64,000 nt of DNA from Geobacter sp. AOG1 (GTDB taxonomy: Bacteria > Desulfobacterota > Desulfuromonadia > Geobacterales > Geobacteraceae): NCBI RefSeq assembly GCF_019972315.1, contig NZ_BLIZ01000001.1, positions 2,453,515 through 2,517,514 of the forward strand. Direction: 5' to 3'. The notes beneath the pieces were generated by a model that was given only the letters and a program-made list of their open reading frames with translations, did not search any database and was not told the DNA's origin. A program made the position numbers and the translations under genes. This document shows positions 17,812 through 26,410 of this stretch, one piece after another; within the stretch, counting starts at the first letter, position 1, and every line of letters starts with the position of its first letter.

Positions 17812-18897
17812 ATGAAACGAATAGGGATTCTCACCGGTGGTGGCGATTGTCCCGGCTTGAATGCGGTGATACGGGGGGTAGTTAAAGGAGCGTTGATAGG
17901 TCGGGGGTGGGAAGTTATAGGTATCGAGGATGGTTTTGACGGCCTCCTCGACCAGAGCAAGTGCCGCCTCCTGACCCTCGACGACGTACGCGGCATTCTG
18001 CCCCGGGGGGGTACCATCCTCGGAACGACCAACCGGGGGAATCCCTTCTCCTTTCCCGTGGAAAAGAACGGCACAACGGAATTCATCGATATCTCCGACC
18101 AGGTTGTAGCAACCTTGAAGGAACTTGGCATTGAGGCACTGATCGTCGTCGGGGGGGACGGATCGCTGAAGATTGCCCAGGAACTTATGCGGAAGGGTGT
18201 CCCCATCGTTGCGGTTCCCAAGACCATCGATAACGATCTCCTGGAGACCGATGTCACCTTCGGGTACAACACGGCACTGGAGACGGCTACCGATGCCATC
18301 GACAAGCTTCATACCACTGCGGAGAGTCATCACCGGGTCATGATCCTGGAGGTGATGGGGCGATATGCCGGATGGATCGCCCTGGAATCGGGTATCGCCG
18401 GTGGTGCCGACGTGATCCTGATTCCGGAGATCCCGTTCGAGATCAAGAGGATCTGTCGAGCAGTCGATGACCGTCGCCGGCGGGGGCGGCGTTTCAGTAT
18501 CATCGTGGCCGCGGAAGGGGCATACCCCCGCGGTGGGGAACGGGTGGTGCGGAAAAAGGCTGAAGCTGCCCACCAGATCGAACGTCTCGGCGGCATCGGC
18601 GAGTACGTGGCAAGGGAGATCGGTACCTGTCTCGACATGGATACCCGCGTTACGGTGCTGGGACATTTGCAGCGGGGCGGGTCCCCCACCACATTCGACC
18701 GCTGCCTCGGCAGCCGTTTCGGCATCAAGGCGCTTGAGCTGATAGAAAAGGGAGCGTTCGGCCAGATGGTCTGTCTCAAAGGGAGGGAGATCCGGTCGGT
18801 GGCCATAGAAAAGGCGGTCAGAAAACTCAAGTTGGTTAATCCCGGCGGTGACATGGTCCGGGCTGCAGAAGAACTGGGGATCATGCTGGGGCGCTGA
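17812..18897 (+). CDS. pfkA: 6-phosphofructokinase, group III type
   Basis: A 361-residue phosphofructokinase with GILTGGGDCPGLN at the N-terminus, TNRGNPF near 73, VGGDGSLKIA at 113-122 and PKTIDNDL at 136-143. The catalytic aspartates lie in TIDND; MGRYAGWIA and LGHLQRGGSPTTFDR follow. The Gly in GGDG is typical of ATP enzymes, whereas the Lys in PKTIDND is typical of PPi enzymes. That mixed pair marks group III PFKs, so the donor cannot be read with certainty, though ATP is more likely. It phosphorylates fructose 6-phosphate in glycolysis. GGAGG lies eight bases before the ATG. Confidence 0.92.
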   Translation: MKRIGILTGGGDCPGLNAVIRGVVKGALIGRGWEVIGIEDGFDGLLDQSKCRLLTLDDVRGILPRGGTILGTTNRGNPFSFPVEKNGTTEFIDISDQVVATLKELGIEALIVVGGDGSLKIAQELMRKGVPIVAVPKTIDNDLLETDVTFGYNTALETATDAIDKLHTTAESHHRVMILEVMGRYAGWIALESGIAGGADVILIPEIPFEIKRICRAVDDRRRRGRRFSIIVAAEGAYPRGGERVVRKKAEAAHQIERLGGIGEYVAREIGTCLDMDTRVTVLGHLQRGGSPTTFDRCLGSRFGIKALELIEKGAFGQMVCLKGREIRSVAIEKAVRKLKLVNPGGDMVRAAEELGIMLGR

Positions 18898-18906
18898 AGG
18901 TTGATG

Positions 18907-18935
18907 TTGACATTGTGCCATGCCTGACATAGACT
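18907..18935 (+). promoter_or_regulatory. Candidate sigma-70 promoter of the chemoreceptor gene
   Basis: TTGACA at 18907 and TAGACT at 18930 with exact 17-base spacing, ten bases after the pfkA stop. It implies that the chemoreceptor starts downstream, at 19019, and not at the in-frame ATG 18920 inside the promoter spacer. Confidence 0.55.
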
Positions 18936-19018
18936 GCGCGAATGCCCGCAAGGGCGGTTATTGTCAGGGTGTAGCCGTCACCGATCCGTTCACATTGGCA
19001 GAGGAGGGATGTTACCGC

Positions 19019-21010
19019 ATGCAACCGCACACAACCTCAAAGAACAGAAGCATTATCTACGCCTTGGTCGGATTCATTCTTGGTATCGGTGCACCGTTTG
19101 CGTGGACCGTCATCCGGCTCATCCTGTTTCCCGATCCGGCCCAGGCGCTTTGGCAGCAGATATTCTCCGATATTACCAGAAGCTCCTACCATATAGCTCT
19201 TTATACCTATATGGGGGTCGGAACGGCCTGCGTGATGTCGTGTCTGGGGTTTTTCATCGGTCGTGCCTCCGACCAACTCCATGAACGGGCCGTCGAAATG
19301 GATGGCCTCCATCGTGAGGTGGCGTCACAGAAAGAGGTTTTCGAAAACCGTTACAAGGTACTGGACAACAACATCAAGAACTTCCATCAGATCAGCAGCC
19401 GGATCCAGCGGTCGATCAATGTGGAAGAGGTCTTATCCCTCTGCGCCGAGGGACTGCACGATGTCCTCGGCTACGAGCGAGTCAATATCCTCATGGCCGA
19501 CGAGGGACGGAACTCGCTCCACTTCGTAACCGCCACCGCATCCGAAGGGTTCGACACGACCGGGGTGACCGTCCCTCTCGACGAACGGAGCGGGATCATC
19601 TTCAAGTGCTTCAGCGACAAGCGCCTCTATTTTGTCGAGGACATCAATACCTACCCGAAGGATTACCAGTTGCAGCCCCCCTTCGACAGTATCCGCCCTC
19701 TCCGCTCCCGCAACTTTGTTCTCTGCCCCATCGTTGTGAAAGGTCAGTCTGTCGGCGTGTTCGGTATCGACAACAAGTTCAGTCATCGCTCCCTCAACGA
19801 TACGGATGTGGATACCATCAAGCTGTTTGCCGACCAGGCCGCGTCCGCCATAACCCGCATAAACCTGCTCGGAGCGATCGACACCCTGACGGTTGAGTTG
19901 GGGAACACCTTTTCAGGTCTCCTGAAAAACCGCGAAGTGTACTCCCGCAACGTGCAGAACCTTATAAGTGCCGTCACTTCGCTGGCGGATACTACCGCCC
20001 ACATCGCGTCGTCTTCGGAAAGCGTTCTCTCTTCGGTGGATGAAACCAGTTCCGCTGTCGGGGAAATATCGGTGGCGATCGAGCAGGTCAGCCGAAATCT
20101 CGATGCCCTTTCCGACGCCGTGGACAAGTCGGTGTCCGCCATGGAGGAAATCAACGCCACCCTTAAAAATGTCGAGACCACCACGGCCGTATCCCACCAG
20201 ATGGCGAGTCAGGTCAAGGCGCAGGCCGACCGTGGCATGGTCGTCGTTGACGAAACCATTACGGCCCTGGCCGACATCCAGACGTCGGTAGACCTCTCCT
20301 ACAGTGGAATCAAGCGCCTGAGTGAAAAGAGCAGTCGTATCGACAGTATCGTCAACGTCATTAACGATATAACCAAGCGCACCAATCTGCTCGCACTCAA
20401 TGCCTCCATAATTGCCGCCCAGGCTGGCGAGTACGGCAAGAGTTTCGGTGTCGTGGCCGACGAGATCCGCAACCTTTCTCTCCAGACCGGCCAGTCCACG
20501 GGGGAAATTACCGGCATTATCGAAGAGATCATGAGCGAATCCCGCACTGCGGCAGGCAGCGTGAGCGTCACCAAGGAACTTGTTCAGAAGGGAGTCATCC
20601 TTGGCCGGCAGACGGGCGAAGCGCTGCGGGTGATACTGGAGAGTTCAAGCCGGTCGATGGATATGACCGAGGAAATCAAAGTGGCTACCGAGGAGCAGGG
20701 GAAGAGCGTCCGACTCGTTACCCAGTCCATGGAAGATGTCAGTACCATGACGTCACAGATATTCAATGCCTCCAAGGAGCAGGCCAAGGCCACCAAGAGC
20801 ATCGTCAGGGCCATTGATTCCATTAAGGAGTTGACGGAAGAAATGGTCGGGGTAACTGGCCGACAAGTGGAGGACGGCACCGCCATAAAGGTGGCTGTTG
20901 ACGAGGTTGGCGAGATGGTTATCGGTCTTTTCGACGATCTGGAAAAGCGCCGGGGCGAGAGCCGTGCCGTGGTGGACGAACTGGAGATGATCAAAGGAAA
21001 TGCGGTGTAG
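19019..21010 (+). CDS. Methyl-accepting chemotaxis protein with cytosolic GAF domain
   Basis: A 663-residue membrane chemoreceptor. Two helices near residues 12-36 and 58-80 enclose only about 20 periplasmic residues, so there is no external ligand domain. A GAF domain follows at about 125-285 ([20 protein letters not shown] in part), and then the long coiled-coil signalling domain. The hairpin tip reads [33 protein letters not shown] in two parts, with the usual Glu of NAAIEAARAGE changed to Ile. No HAMP domain is evident. GAGGAGGG lies ten bases upstream of ATG 19019. It probably senses an intracellular signal and talks to a CheA kinase elsewhere. Confidence 0.88.
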   Translation: MQPHTTSKNRSIIYALVGFILGIGAPFAWTVIRLILFPDPAQALWQQIFSDITRSSYHIALYTYMGVGTACVMSCLGFFIGRASDQLHERAVEMDGLHREVASQKEVFENRYKVLDNNIKNFHQISSRIQRSINVEEVLSLCAEGLHDVLGYERVNILMADEGRNSLHFVTATASEGFDTTGVTVPLDERSGIIFKCFSDKRLYFVEDINTYPKDYQLQPPFDSIRPLRSRNFVLCPIVVKGQSVGVFGIDNKFSHRSLNDTDVDTIKLFADQAASAITRINLLGAIDTLTVELGNTFSGLLKNREVYSRNVQNLISAVTSLADTTAHIASSSESVLSSVDETSSAVGEISVAIEQVSRNLDALSDAVDKSVSAMEEINATLKNVETTTAVSHQMASQVKAQADRGMVVVDETITALADIQTSVDLSYSGIKRLSEKSSRIDSIVNVINDITKRTNLLALNASIIAAQAGEYGKSFGVVADEIRNLSLQTGQSTGEITGIIEEIMSESRTAAGSVSVTKELVQKGVILGRQTGEALRVILESSSRSMDMTEEIKVATEEQGKSVRLVTQSMEDVSTMTSQIFNASKEQAKATKSIVRAIDSIKELTEEMVGVTGRQVEDGTAIKVAVDEVGEMVIGLFDDLEKRRGESRAVVDELEMIKGNAV

Positions 21011-21094
21011 GCATAGAATGAAAACAAAACGTCCCCGAAAAAATTGTTGGACTTTTTTTAAGGGAGTGTGATAAACGGTTATAAAATCTGTAAG

Positions 21095-21232
21095 GTAAGG
21101 CACGCTACTGGGAGTGGAGCCGCAAACGCCTTGCATAAACTGAATATACCGCCTGGATTCGGCATCCGAACCGGGACGGAAGGCAATAGCCGATAAGACC
21201 GGGAGGTATCCCCCTCTCTGCTGTCGACGTGC
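21095..21232 (+). ncRNA. Structured panB leader RNA (possible pan-motif RNA)
   Basis: Two foldable units precede a terminator and panB. Unit 1 (21095-21134) pairs GTAAGGC with GCCTTGC around an inner stem. Unit 2 (21146-21209) pairs ATACC-CC with GG-GGTAT and encloses two small hairpins (TTCGG/CCGAA and GGC/GCC). A pan RNA motif is known upstream of pantothenate genes, including in deltaproteobacteria, often as tandem units. I cannot verify its consensus here, so the identity is a guess from context, but the leader-plus-terminator layout is seen directly. Confidence 0.45.
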
Positions 21233-21262
21233 AACGCCCTCTGTCATCGGAGGGCGTTTTTT
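21233..21262 (+). terminator. Intrinsic terminator inside the panB leader (attenuator candidate)
   Basis: AACGCCCTC pairs with GAGGGCGTT (nine pairs), a short loop, then six T. It ends only 16 bases before the panB GTG, so it either ends an upstream small RNA or attenuates panBCD. Confidence 0.75.
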
Positions 21263-21278
21263 GCATTTGGAGCCCAAT

Positions 21279-22082
21279 GTGAGCAAACGAAAAACCGTAC
21301 TCGACATCCAAAAAATGAAGGCTGACGGTGATAAGATCACGGTTCTCACCTGTTATGACTATCCGACGGCACGCATCATGGATGACTGTGGCATCGACAT
21401 GATCCTGGTGGGGGATTCGGTGGGTGTGGTTGTCGCCGGTCATGAGAACACTCTACCGGTTACGTTGGAAGAGATGCTCTACCATACGAGGGCGGTGCAG
21501 CGTGCCGAACCGAAAGCGCTTGTGGTGACGGATATGCCGTTTCTTTCCTATCAGATCGACCTGCGGGATGCACGTCTCAACGCGGGGAGACTGGTGAAGG
21601 AGGGGGGTGCGGCTGCAGTTAAGCTGGAGGGGGGCGAACATATGGCCTCAACCATTCGGGCCATCGTCGATATGGATATCCCGGTGGTCGGCCATATCGG
21701 CCTGACACCCCAGTCGATCCACCGTATGGGTGGGTACCGGGTCCAGGGGAAGCAGGAGGCCCAGGCTGAACAGCTTCTGGCCGATGCCCGCGCTGTCGAG
21801 GCCGCCGGGGCGTTTGCCCTGGTGCTGGAGGGAATACCACTTAAGCTGGCGCGGCGCATTACCGACGAACTGAGCATTCCGACCATCGGCATCGGCGCCG
21901 GTCCCCACTGTGACGGGCAGGTGCTGGTGATCCATGACATCCTCGGCCTCTGCGAAAAGTATTCACCTAAGTTCGTCAAACGCTACGCCGACGCCCGCGC
22001 CCTTATTGCCGACGCGGTTGAGCGTTACATTGCCGATGTGAAGGGAGGAGAGTTCCCCACCGAGGGGCACTCGTTCAACTAG
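21279..22082 (+). CDS. panB: Ketopantoate hydroxymethyltransferase
   Basis: A 267-residue PanB barrel enzyme that adds a hydroxymethyl group from methylene-THF to 2-ketoisovalerate, the first pantothenate step. Family motifs: LTCYDYPTARIMDDCGID, LVGDSVGVVVAGHENT near 42, AVKLEGG near 113, GHIGLTPQS near 135, and IGIGAGPHCDGQVLV near 205. The start is GTG 21279, with GGAG six bases upstream; a longer TTG-started frame from 21261 would begin inside the terminator T-run. panC begins directly after the stop. The terminator in the leader implies regulated expression of the panBCD operon. Confidence 0.95.
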   Translation: MSKRKTVLDIQKMKADGDKITVLTCYDYPTARIMDDCGIDMILVGDSVGVVVAGHENTLPVTLEEMLYHTRAVQRAEPKALVVTDMPFLSYQIDLRDARLNAGRLVKEGGAAAVKLEGGEHMASTIRAIVDMDIPVVGHIGLTPQSIHRMGGYRVQGKQEAQAEQLLADARAVEAAGAFALVLEGIPLKLARRITDELSIPTIGIGAGPHCDGQVLVIHDILGLCEKYSPKFVKRYADARALIADAVERYIADVKGGEFPTEGHSFN

Positions 22083-22931
22083 ATGCAGACAGTCGAGTCA
22101 GTAGCCGATATGCAGAACCTCTCCCGGGCTGCACACAGGTCCGGCAGAACCATTGCCCTCGTGCCGACCATGGGGTACCTCCACGACGGGCACGCTTCCC
22201 TGCTGCGGGGGGGACGCCGCAGGGGTGACCTGCTGGTTCTGAGTATCTTCGTCAACCCAACCCAGTTCGGGGTGGGGGAGGATTTCGAGTCCTATCCCCG
22301 GGACCTGGCGCGGGACCGTGCGGTGGCCGAAAGCGCGGGAGTTGATGTCATCTTCGCTCCACGGGCCGGAGATATGTATCCCGCCGGCTTCCAGACCTAT
22401 GTTGATGTGGAACGACTGACCCTCCCCCTGTGCGGTGCGAGCCGGCCGGGCCATTTTCGCGGAGTGACTACCGTGGTGAGCAAGCTCCTCAATATAGTAC
22501 AACCCGACGTGGCCCTGTTCGGTGCCAAGGATTACCAGCAACTGGCAGTTATTCGTCGGATGGTGGCCGACCTGAACATGCCGGTGGAGGTGGTTGGTAT
22601 GCCGATCGTGCGGGAAGCCGATGGCCTTGCCCTCAGTTCCCGCAATGCCTATCTGTCGCCGGAACAGCGGCAGGCGGCCCTCTGCCTCAGTCATTCGCTG
22701 CGGACGGCAAAGGAGCTCTATAAGGCCGGTGAACGTACCGTTGCGACGCTACGGGAGCAGGTTACGACGACCATCGCCGCAGAAGCGTCCGCAACGATAG
22801 ACTACATTGAATTCCGCCACGGAGATTCTCTGGAGGAAGTGGCCGTTGCCAACGGCCATACCCTTATTGCGCTGGCGGTCAAAATCGGCACGACGAGACT
22901 GATCGATAATTGTTTGTTGGGAGAGGAGTGA
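22083..22931 (+). CDS. panC: Pantothenate synthetase
   Basis: A 282-residue PanC that joins pantoate and beta-alanine with ATP. Motifs: [15 protein letters not shown] (ATP-binding HxGH-like element) near residue 28, [10 protein letters not shown] near 54, [13 protein letters not shown] near 125, [14 protein letters not shown] near 149 and SSRNAYLS near 185. The ATG abuts the panB stop with no spacer, so translation is coupled. GGRRRGD replaces the more usual RxAR region after the first motif but keeps the basic charge. Length is normal. Confidence 0.96.
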   Translation: MQTVESVADMQNLSRAAHRSGRTIALVPTMGYLHDGHASLLRGGRRRGDLLVLSIFVNPTQFGVGEDFESYPRDLARDRAVAESAGVDVIFAPRAGDMYPAGFQTYVDVERLTLPLCGASRPGHFRGVTTVVSKLLNIVQPDVALFGAKDYQQLAVIRRMVADLNMPVEVVGMPIVREADGLALSSRNAYLSPEQRQAALCLSHSLRTAKELYKAGERTVATLREQVTTTIAAEASATIDYIEFRHGDSLEEVAVANGHTLIALAVKIGTTRLIDNCLLGEE

Positions 22932-22934
22932 TCC

Positions 22935-23333
22935 ATGGAAAGAAAGATGCTGAAGAGCAAGATCCATCGAGCCACGGTGACCGGTGCCGACCTTCATTAC
23001 GAGGGGAGCGTGACCATTGACAAAGACCTTATGGAAGCAGCTGATATCATCCCCTACGAGGCTGTCGCCGTCTGGAACGTGACCAATGGCAGTCGCCTGG
23101 AAACTTACGCTATTGAAGGAGAGCGGGGTTCGGGTGTCATCTGTTTGAACGGTGCCGCTGCCCGTCTGGTTGCCCCCCGTGATCTAGTCATCATCGCCAG
23201 TTTCGTCAACATGAAGAACGAAGAGGCCCTCAATTACGAGCCCAAGCTGGTTTTCGTCGATGATCAGAACCGAATGCTGCAGACGAGAAAAGAAGTGGCC
23301 GGCCAGGGAAACCTGAAAAAAGTCGTCTGGTAG
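22935..23333 (+). CDS. panD: Aspartate 1-decarboxylase proenzyme
   Basis: A 132-residue PanD that makes beta-alanine for panC. The self-cleavage site HYEGS places Gly24-Ser25 in the canonical position, giving the pyruvoyl group after processing. [21 protein letters not shown] and [12 protein letters not shown] follow the family pattern. It begins three bases after panC and closes the panBCD operon, which is followed by a strong terminator. Confidence 0.96.
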   Translation: MERKMLKSKIHRATVTGADLHYEGSVTIDKDLMEAADIIPYEAVAVWNVTNGSRLETYAIEGERGSGVICLNGAAARLVAPRDLVIIASFVNMKNEEALNYEPKLVFVDDQNRMLQTRKEVAGQGNLKKVVW

Positions 23334-23360
23334 ACGGCTTCGCTGCAAACAGTCAAATGT

Positions 23361-23410
23361 AGGGCCAAGGGGAAACGCGTGCAAGTGTAACCCCTTGGCC
23401 CTTTGCTTTT
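23361..23410 (+). terminator. Terminator of panBCD
   Basis: A 12-base-pair perfect stem (AGGGCCAAGGGG with CCCCTTGGCCCT), an 18-base loop and a T-rich tail, 27 bases after the panD stop. Confidence 0.85.
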
Positions 23411-23465
23411 AGGTGACTGCCTGCTACAATTCTGGTACTTCTGCTGCGGGAGGGACTGACGGGTC

Positions 23466-24710
23466 ATGGAGATATTTGCCGCATCATACGTAGTCCCCAT
23501 GGAATCGCCAACCATTGAAGGGGGGGCGATTGCCGTGGCTGACGGCCATGTTGTCGCCGTTGGTACCCTGGCTGAGCTTCGCTCCGCGTACGGTTGCGCG
23601 GTTACTGACTTTCCCAGCTGCGTCATCATGCCGGGACTCGTCAACGCCCATACCCACCTGGAACTCACCCATTTCCCCTCGTGGAAGCTGCGCAAGGGGA
23701 TCGATTATTCTCCCCGCACCTATGTGGACTGGGTAATCCAGGTCATCAAGATCAAACGAGGCCTGACCAGGGACGAACTGGAGTTGTCGGTCCGCGAAGG
23801 AATCCGTATTGCGCTGGAATCGGGGACCACGGCCGTGGGAGACATCCTTACCGAGCGGAGCCTGGTGCCGTGCCATGAAGAGAGTCGTCTCGGAGGACGG
23901 CTCTATTTCGAGGCAATCGGCCATGACGAGGGACACTGTTCCGCGTTGCTGACGGAACTTCGGCATGCCCTGGACACCTTCCCCTCTGGCAGTTTCAAAG
24001 CAGGTATCTCCCCACATTCCCCCCATACCCTCTCTCCACGATTCATGACGGAGGTAGCGGACCTCGCGGTGAGTGCTTCCCTGCCGACCATGGTCCATCT
24101 GGCCGAGTCGAGGGAGGAGTTGGCCTTTCTCCACGACTCCGGCGGCAAGATAGCGGAGCTCCTCTACCCCTTTGCCGGCTGGGAAAGTCACCTGCCCCCT
24201 CCACGGCGCACAACCCCTACTGTCTATCTTGATTCCCTCGGGGTGTTGCGGTGGGATACCGCCGTGGTGCACTGCGTCCACGTCACTCCTGCCGACGTGG
24301 AAATCCTCAAGCATCGAGGCGTTACTGCAGTCCTCTGTCCTCGGAGTAACGACCGGCTTGTGGTGGGAAAGGCGCCGGCGGCACTGTTGAAAAAGGCAGG
24401 CATTCCCCTGGCACTCGGGACCGATTCCCTGGCGAGTAACGACTCTCTCTCTCTCTGGGATGAAATGCGCTTCCTGCACCAGGAATTTCCTTCGGTATTC
24501 ACCCCTATCGAAATTCTGGAGATGGCTACCATCGGGGCGGCCCGAGCCATCCGGCGGGATGATGAACTGGGGTCACTGTCCCCTGGCAAGCTGGCAGATT
24601 TTCTCATAGTCCGGCCTGGAGAAACGGGGTCCTCGTCCGAACTGCCGGAAATCTTGATAGAGCGAAGTGACCTCCTTGAGGTGTTCATTGGTGGCAAGCA
24701 GCTGTCCTAG
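23466..24710 (+). CDS. Amidohydrolase-superfamily deaminase (TRZ/ATZ type)
   Basis: A 414-residue metal hydrolase. Visible metal and catalytic elements are NAHTHLEL near residue 61, a MVHLAES histidine near 209, VVHCVHVT near 266 and the aspartate of LGTDSLASND near 318. The C-terminal beta domain ends LSPGKLADFLIV. The family covers cytosine, guanine, S-adenosylhomocysteine and aminodeoxyfutalosine deaminases and triazine hydrolases. Because Geobacter-type bacteria may use the futalosine route to menaquinone, an aminodeoxyfutalosine deaminase role is possible, but nothing in the neighbourhood (panD, smpB) supports it. It stands alone between a terminator and smpB. Confidence 0.8.
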   Translation: MEIFAASYVVPMESPTIEGGAIAVADGHVVAVGTLAELRSAYGCAVTDFPSCVIMPGLVNAHTHLELTHFPSWKLRKGIDYSPRTYVDWVIQVIKIKRGLTRDELELSVREGIRIALESGTTAVGDILTERSLVPCHEESRLGGRLYFEAIGHDEGHCSALLTELRHALDTFPSGSFKAGISPHSPHTLSPRFMTEVADLAVSASLPTMVHLAESREELAFLHDSGGKIAELLYPFAGWESHLPPPRRTTPTVYLDSLGVLRWDTAVVHCVHVTPADVEILKHRGVTAVLCPRSNDRLVVGKAPAALLKKAGIPLALGTDSLASNDSLSLWDEMRFLHQEFPSVFTPIEILEMATIGAARAIRRDDELGSLSPGKLADFLIVRPGETGSSSELPEILIERSDLLEVFIGGKQLS

Positions 24711-24783
24711 TTACGTTGCTGTCCGCTTTCCCCTCCGACCTTTTCCCTTGCTATTATTCCGCCCCCTTTGCTAGTATCAACAT

Positions 24784-25242
24784 ATGGGAGAAAAGCTGAT
24801 CTGCAACAACAAAAAAGCGTATCACGACTACTTCATCGAAGAGAAATTCGAAGCGGGAATGGTGCTTCAGGGAACGGAGGTAAAGTCCCTCCGTCAGGGC
24901 AAGGCAAATCTGAATGACTCCTTTGCCATGGTGCGGAGCGGAGAGGCGTTCCTCCATAACCTCCACATTTCCCCCTACGACTTCGGCAATCGGGCGAACC
25001 ATGATCCGGACCGGATGCGCAAGCTCCTCCTCCATAAGAAGGAGATATCCAAGCTTTTCGGCAGGATACGCGAACAGGGCTATTCCCTTGTGCCCCTCCG
25101 GCTCTACTTCAAGAACGGTATGGTTAAGGTGGAGATGGGGCTGGCTAAAGGGAAGAAGCTCCATGACAAGCGTGAAGACATGAAAGCGAAGGACATGCGT
25201 CGCGACGTGGCTCAAGCGCTCAAGGAAAGAAACAGGGACTAG
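24784..25242 (+). CDS. smpB: SsrA-binding protein SmpB
   Basis: A 152-residue partner of tmRNA in ribosome rescue. Family motifs: [29 protein letters not shown] near the N-terminus (in part), [27 protein letters not shown] and [19 protein letters not shown]. The basic tail [14 protein letters not shown] is the part that mimics mRNA in the decoding site. The tmRNA gene follows 69 bases downstream. No Shine-Dalgarno precedes the ATG. A TTGCTA/TAGTAT pair spaced 18 bases ends about seven bases upstream of it, so a leaderless message is possible. Confidence 0.96.
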   Translation: MGEKLICNNKKAYHDYFIEEKFEAGMVLQGTEVKSLRQGKANLNDSFAMVRSGEAFLHNLHISPYDFGNRANHDPDRMRKLLLHKKEISKLFGRIREQGYSLVPLRLYFKNGMVKVEMGLAKGKKLHDKREDMKAKDMRRDVAQALKERNRD

Positions 25243-25263
25243 GGACTGGATACTAGGGACTGG
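25238..25263. repeat. Two-copy 12-base direct repeat at the smpB stop
   Basis: ACTAGGGACTGG occurs twice, separated by AT (period 14). The first copy contains the smpB TAG stop. It looks like slippage in the spacer before the tmRNA gene. Confidence 0.7.
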
Positions 25264-25282
25264 TAAAGGCTTTACCGGTTTT
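25259..25282 (+). terminator. Weak terminator-like hairpin between smpB and ssrA
   Basis: ACTGGTAA pairs with TTACCGGT (one G-T pair) around a five-base loop, followed by TTTTC. It could end smpB transcription, but it is short and partly built from the local repeat. Confidence 0.4.
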
Positions 25283-25311
25283 CGTTACCGATTCCCAGTT
25301 CCCGAATTTAA

Positions 25312-25663
25312 GGGGGTGTAAAGGTTTCGACGGGGATACTAAGCAAAGGTTGCATGCCGAGGTCCGGGTGGCTCGTAAAACAATCCGGGACGCATTAAGC
25401 GCCGATAATTATAACTACGCCGTAGCAGCTTAATACCCTGCTACCGATCTGCCTGCCCTCTCCCACGGGGGAGGACAGATCGTCATTTTAGTGGGATAGC
25501 TGAGGGGAGTGCCTGTGGCCCCAAGGCGAATTTTAGCAGGATCGACCCCTGAATATCCCGGCCAGTGGAGCTTCAGGGAGCTAAAACAAATACTGGTATA
25601 AGCATGTAGACGCCTTCTGTGTACGATCTTCGGACGCGGGTTCGATTCCCGCCACCTCCACCA
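25312..25663 (+). ncRNA. ssrA: Transfer-messenger RNA (tmRNA, SsrA)
   Basis: The tRNA-like ends are clear. GGGGGTG at the 5' end pairs with CACCTCC at the 3' end. The T-loop GGTTCGATTCC follows the expected rule, and the encoded 3' end is ACCA. The tag frame begins at GCC 25401 and reads ADNYNYAVAA before TAA 25431, a typical tag ending Ala-Val-Ala-Ala for ClpXP-type proteolysis. The middle has the GC-rich pseudoknot stretches expected of a one-piece tmRNA. The gene lies just behind smpB, its protein partner. About 350 bases is the usual length. Confidence 0.97.
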
Positions 25664-26075
25664 TTTCAAGGTAACTGCTTAGAATATTGCGGTTATTGCC
25701 CCACCTAAGGGCCTTTTTCGGTGTGCTGCATTTTTTGCTACATCGAAGAAGGCCCTTTGAATTTTCCCCACCTCTTCAAAAGGAACCGGTGGTATTATTT
25801 CCGTGCCGTGATCCTCCCATATTTGCAATGCCACTTCTAGCGGAAAGAAATTTTGCGGTCTCTTGAGACGTGGAAGACCAAGAGTGCTAAACTTTTGGTC
25901 AAGTCACTGTCTAAAAGATTGCCGGGGACCGTGTCGGGAACGATGCCTGAGTCTATGTATATGGTAGAAAATGGGACTGGCTGTGACAGGCAATCTTATA
26001 GTGGAACATATTTGAACCTTCACCAAATTAACTTTACAGTCGAAAACATTTACATGGCAATTGTATGGGGGTCTC
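25664..26075. other. Gap after ssrA, with one long hairpin and no convincing gene
   Basis: tmRNA 3' ends are common integration sites, and this stretch has a different, AT-richer composition from smpB. No copy of the tmRNA 3' end, integrase fragment or attachment repeat is visible. An 87-codon open frame at 25853-26116 lacks a ribosome site and recognisable motifs and overlaps the next gene, so I do not call it. Confidence 0.4.
25707..25757 (+). terminator. 18-base-pair hairpin downstream of ssrA
   Basis: AAGGGCCTTTTTCGGTGT pairs over 18 positions (two G-T pairs) with ACATCGAAGAAGGCCCTT around a 15-base loop rich in T. It starts 43 bases after the tmRNA end and is followed by TTTGAATTTT, so it may be the tmRNA terminator. 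Its length is unusual for that role, and a repeat-family element or small RNA is an alternative. Confidence 0.5.
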
Positions 26076-26270
26076 ATGAAAAAAGGTTACCATTGCCCTG
26101 CATGTGGAAATCGTGAAGCTGTCAAACTCGCCATAACATCAGCAAAGGGAAAAAGTCTCTCGGTCCTTTTAGCTTCTCAGAGTACTCTCAACAAACCCGC
26201 AACTCAGATTTGTTGTTTAAAATGTAAACATGTAGCGAAATCAGACAGTTTCCGAATAAAAAGAAGTTAG
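26076..26270 (+). CDS. Small zinc-ribbon protein, function unknown
   Basis: A 64-residue protein with CPACGN at residues 7-12 and a second pair in CCLKCKH near residue 51, together a plausible four-cysteine zinc ribbon. Between them is a lysine/serine-rich stretch. ATG 26076 is chosen because it begins just before the first cysteine pair and has GGGG upstream; an in-frame ATG at 26061 would add five residues. It is not a family I can name. It sits alone between the tmRNA hairpin and the helix-hairpin-helix gene, on AT-richer DNA that may be acquired. Confidence 0.55.
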   Translation: MKKGYHCPACGNREAVKLAITSAKGKSLSVLLASQSTLNKPATQICCLKCKHVAKSDSFRIKRS

Positions 26271-26342
26271 GGTAGAATACATCTTATCCTAGGAGGTAGG
26301 TGGTGGGAAGGCAAGAGATGTATTTGCGAGCCCTTTATTTAG

Positions 26343-26372
26343 TTGACTTCCTCGATCTACCTTTGGTAAATA
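26343..26372 (+). promoter_or_regulatory. Candidate promoter of the helix-hairpin-helix gene
   Basis: TTGACT at 26343 and TAAATA at 26367 with 18-base spacing, about 40 bases before the ATG. A perfect 15-base palindrome (AATTCAA-A-TTGAATT) at 26383-26397 lies between promoter and ribosome site and could be an operator. Confidence 0.4.
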
Positions 26373-26410
26373 GCAGCCATGGAATTCAAATTGAATTGAG
26401 GAGGAATCAA

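Noticed and set aside
21160..21200. SRP-RNA-like GGAAGG...AGCC string in the panB leader
   Set aside because: The closing pairs of the SRP tetraloop helix are missing and the surrounding fold does not match SRP RNA.
25853..26116. 87-codon plus-strand open frame after ssrA
   Set aside because: No ribosome site or motif, and it overlaps the better supported zinc-ribbon gene in another frame.
25640..26400. Attachment-site duplication of the tmRNA 3' end
   Set aside because: No second copy of the tmRNA terminal sequence and no integrase fragment were found downstream.
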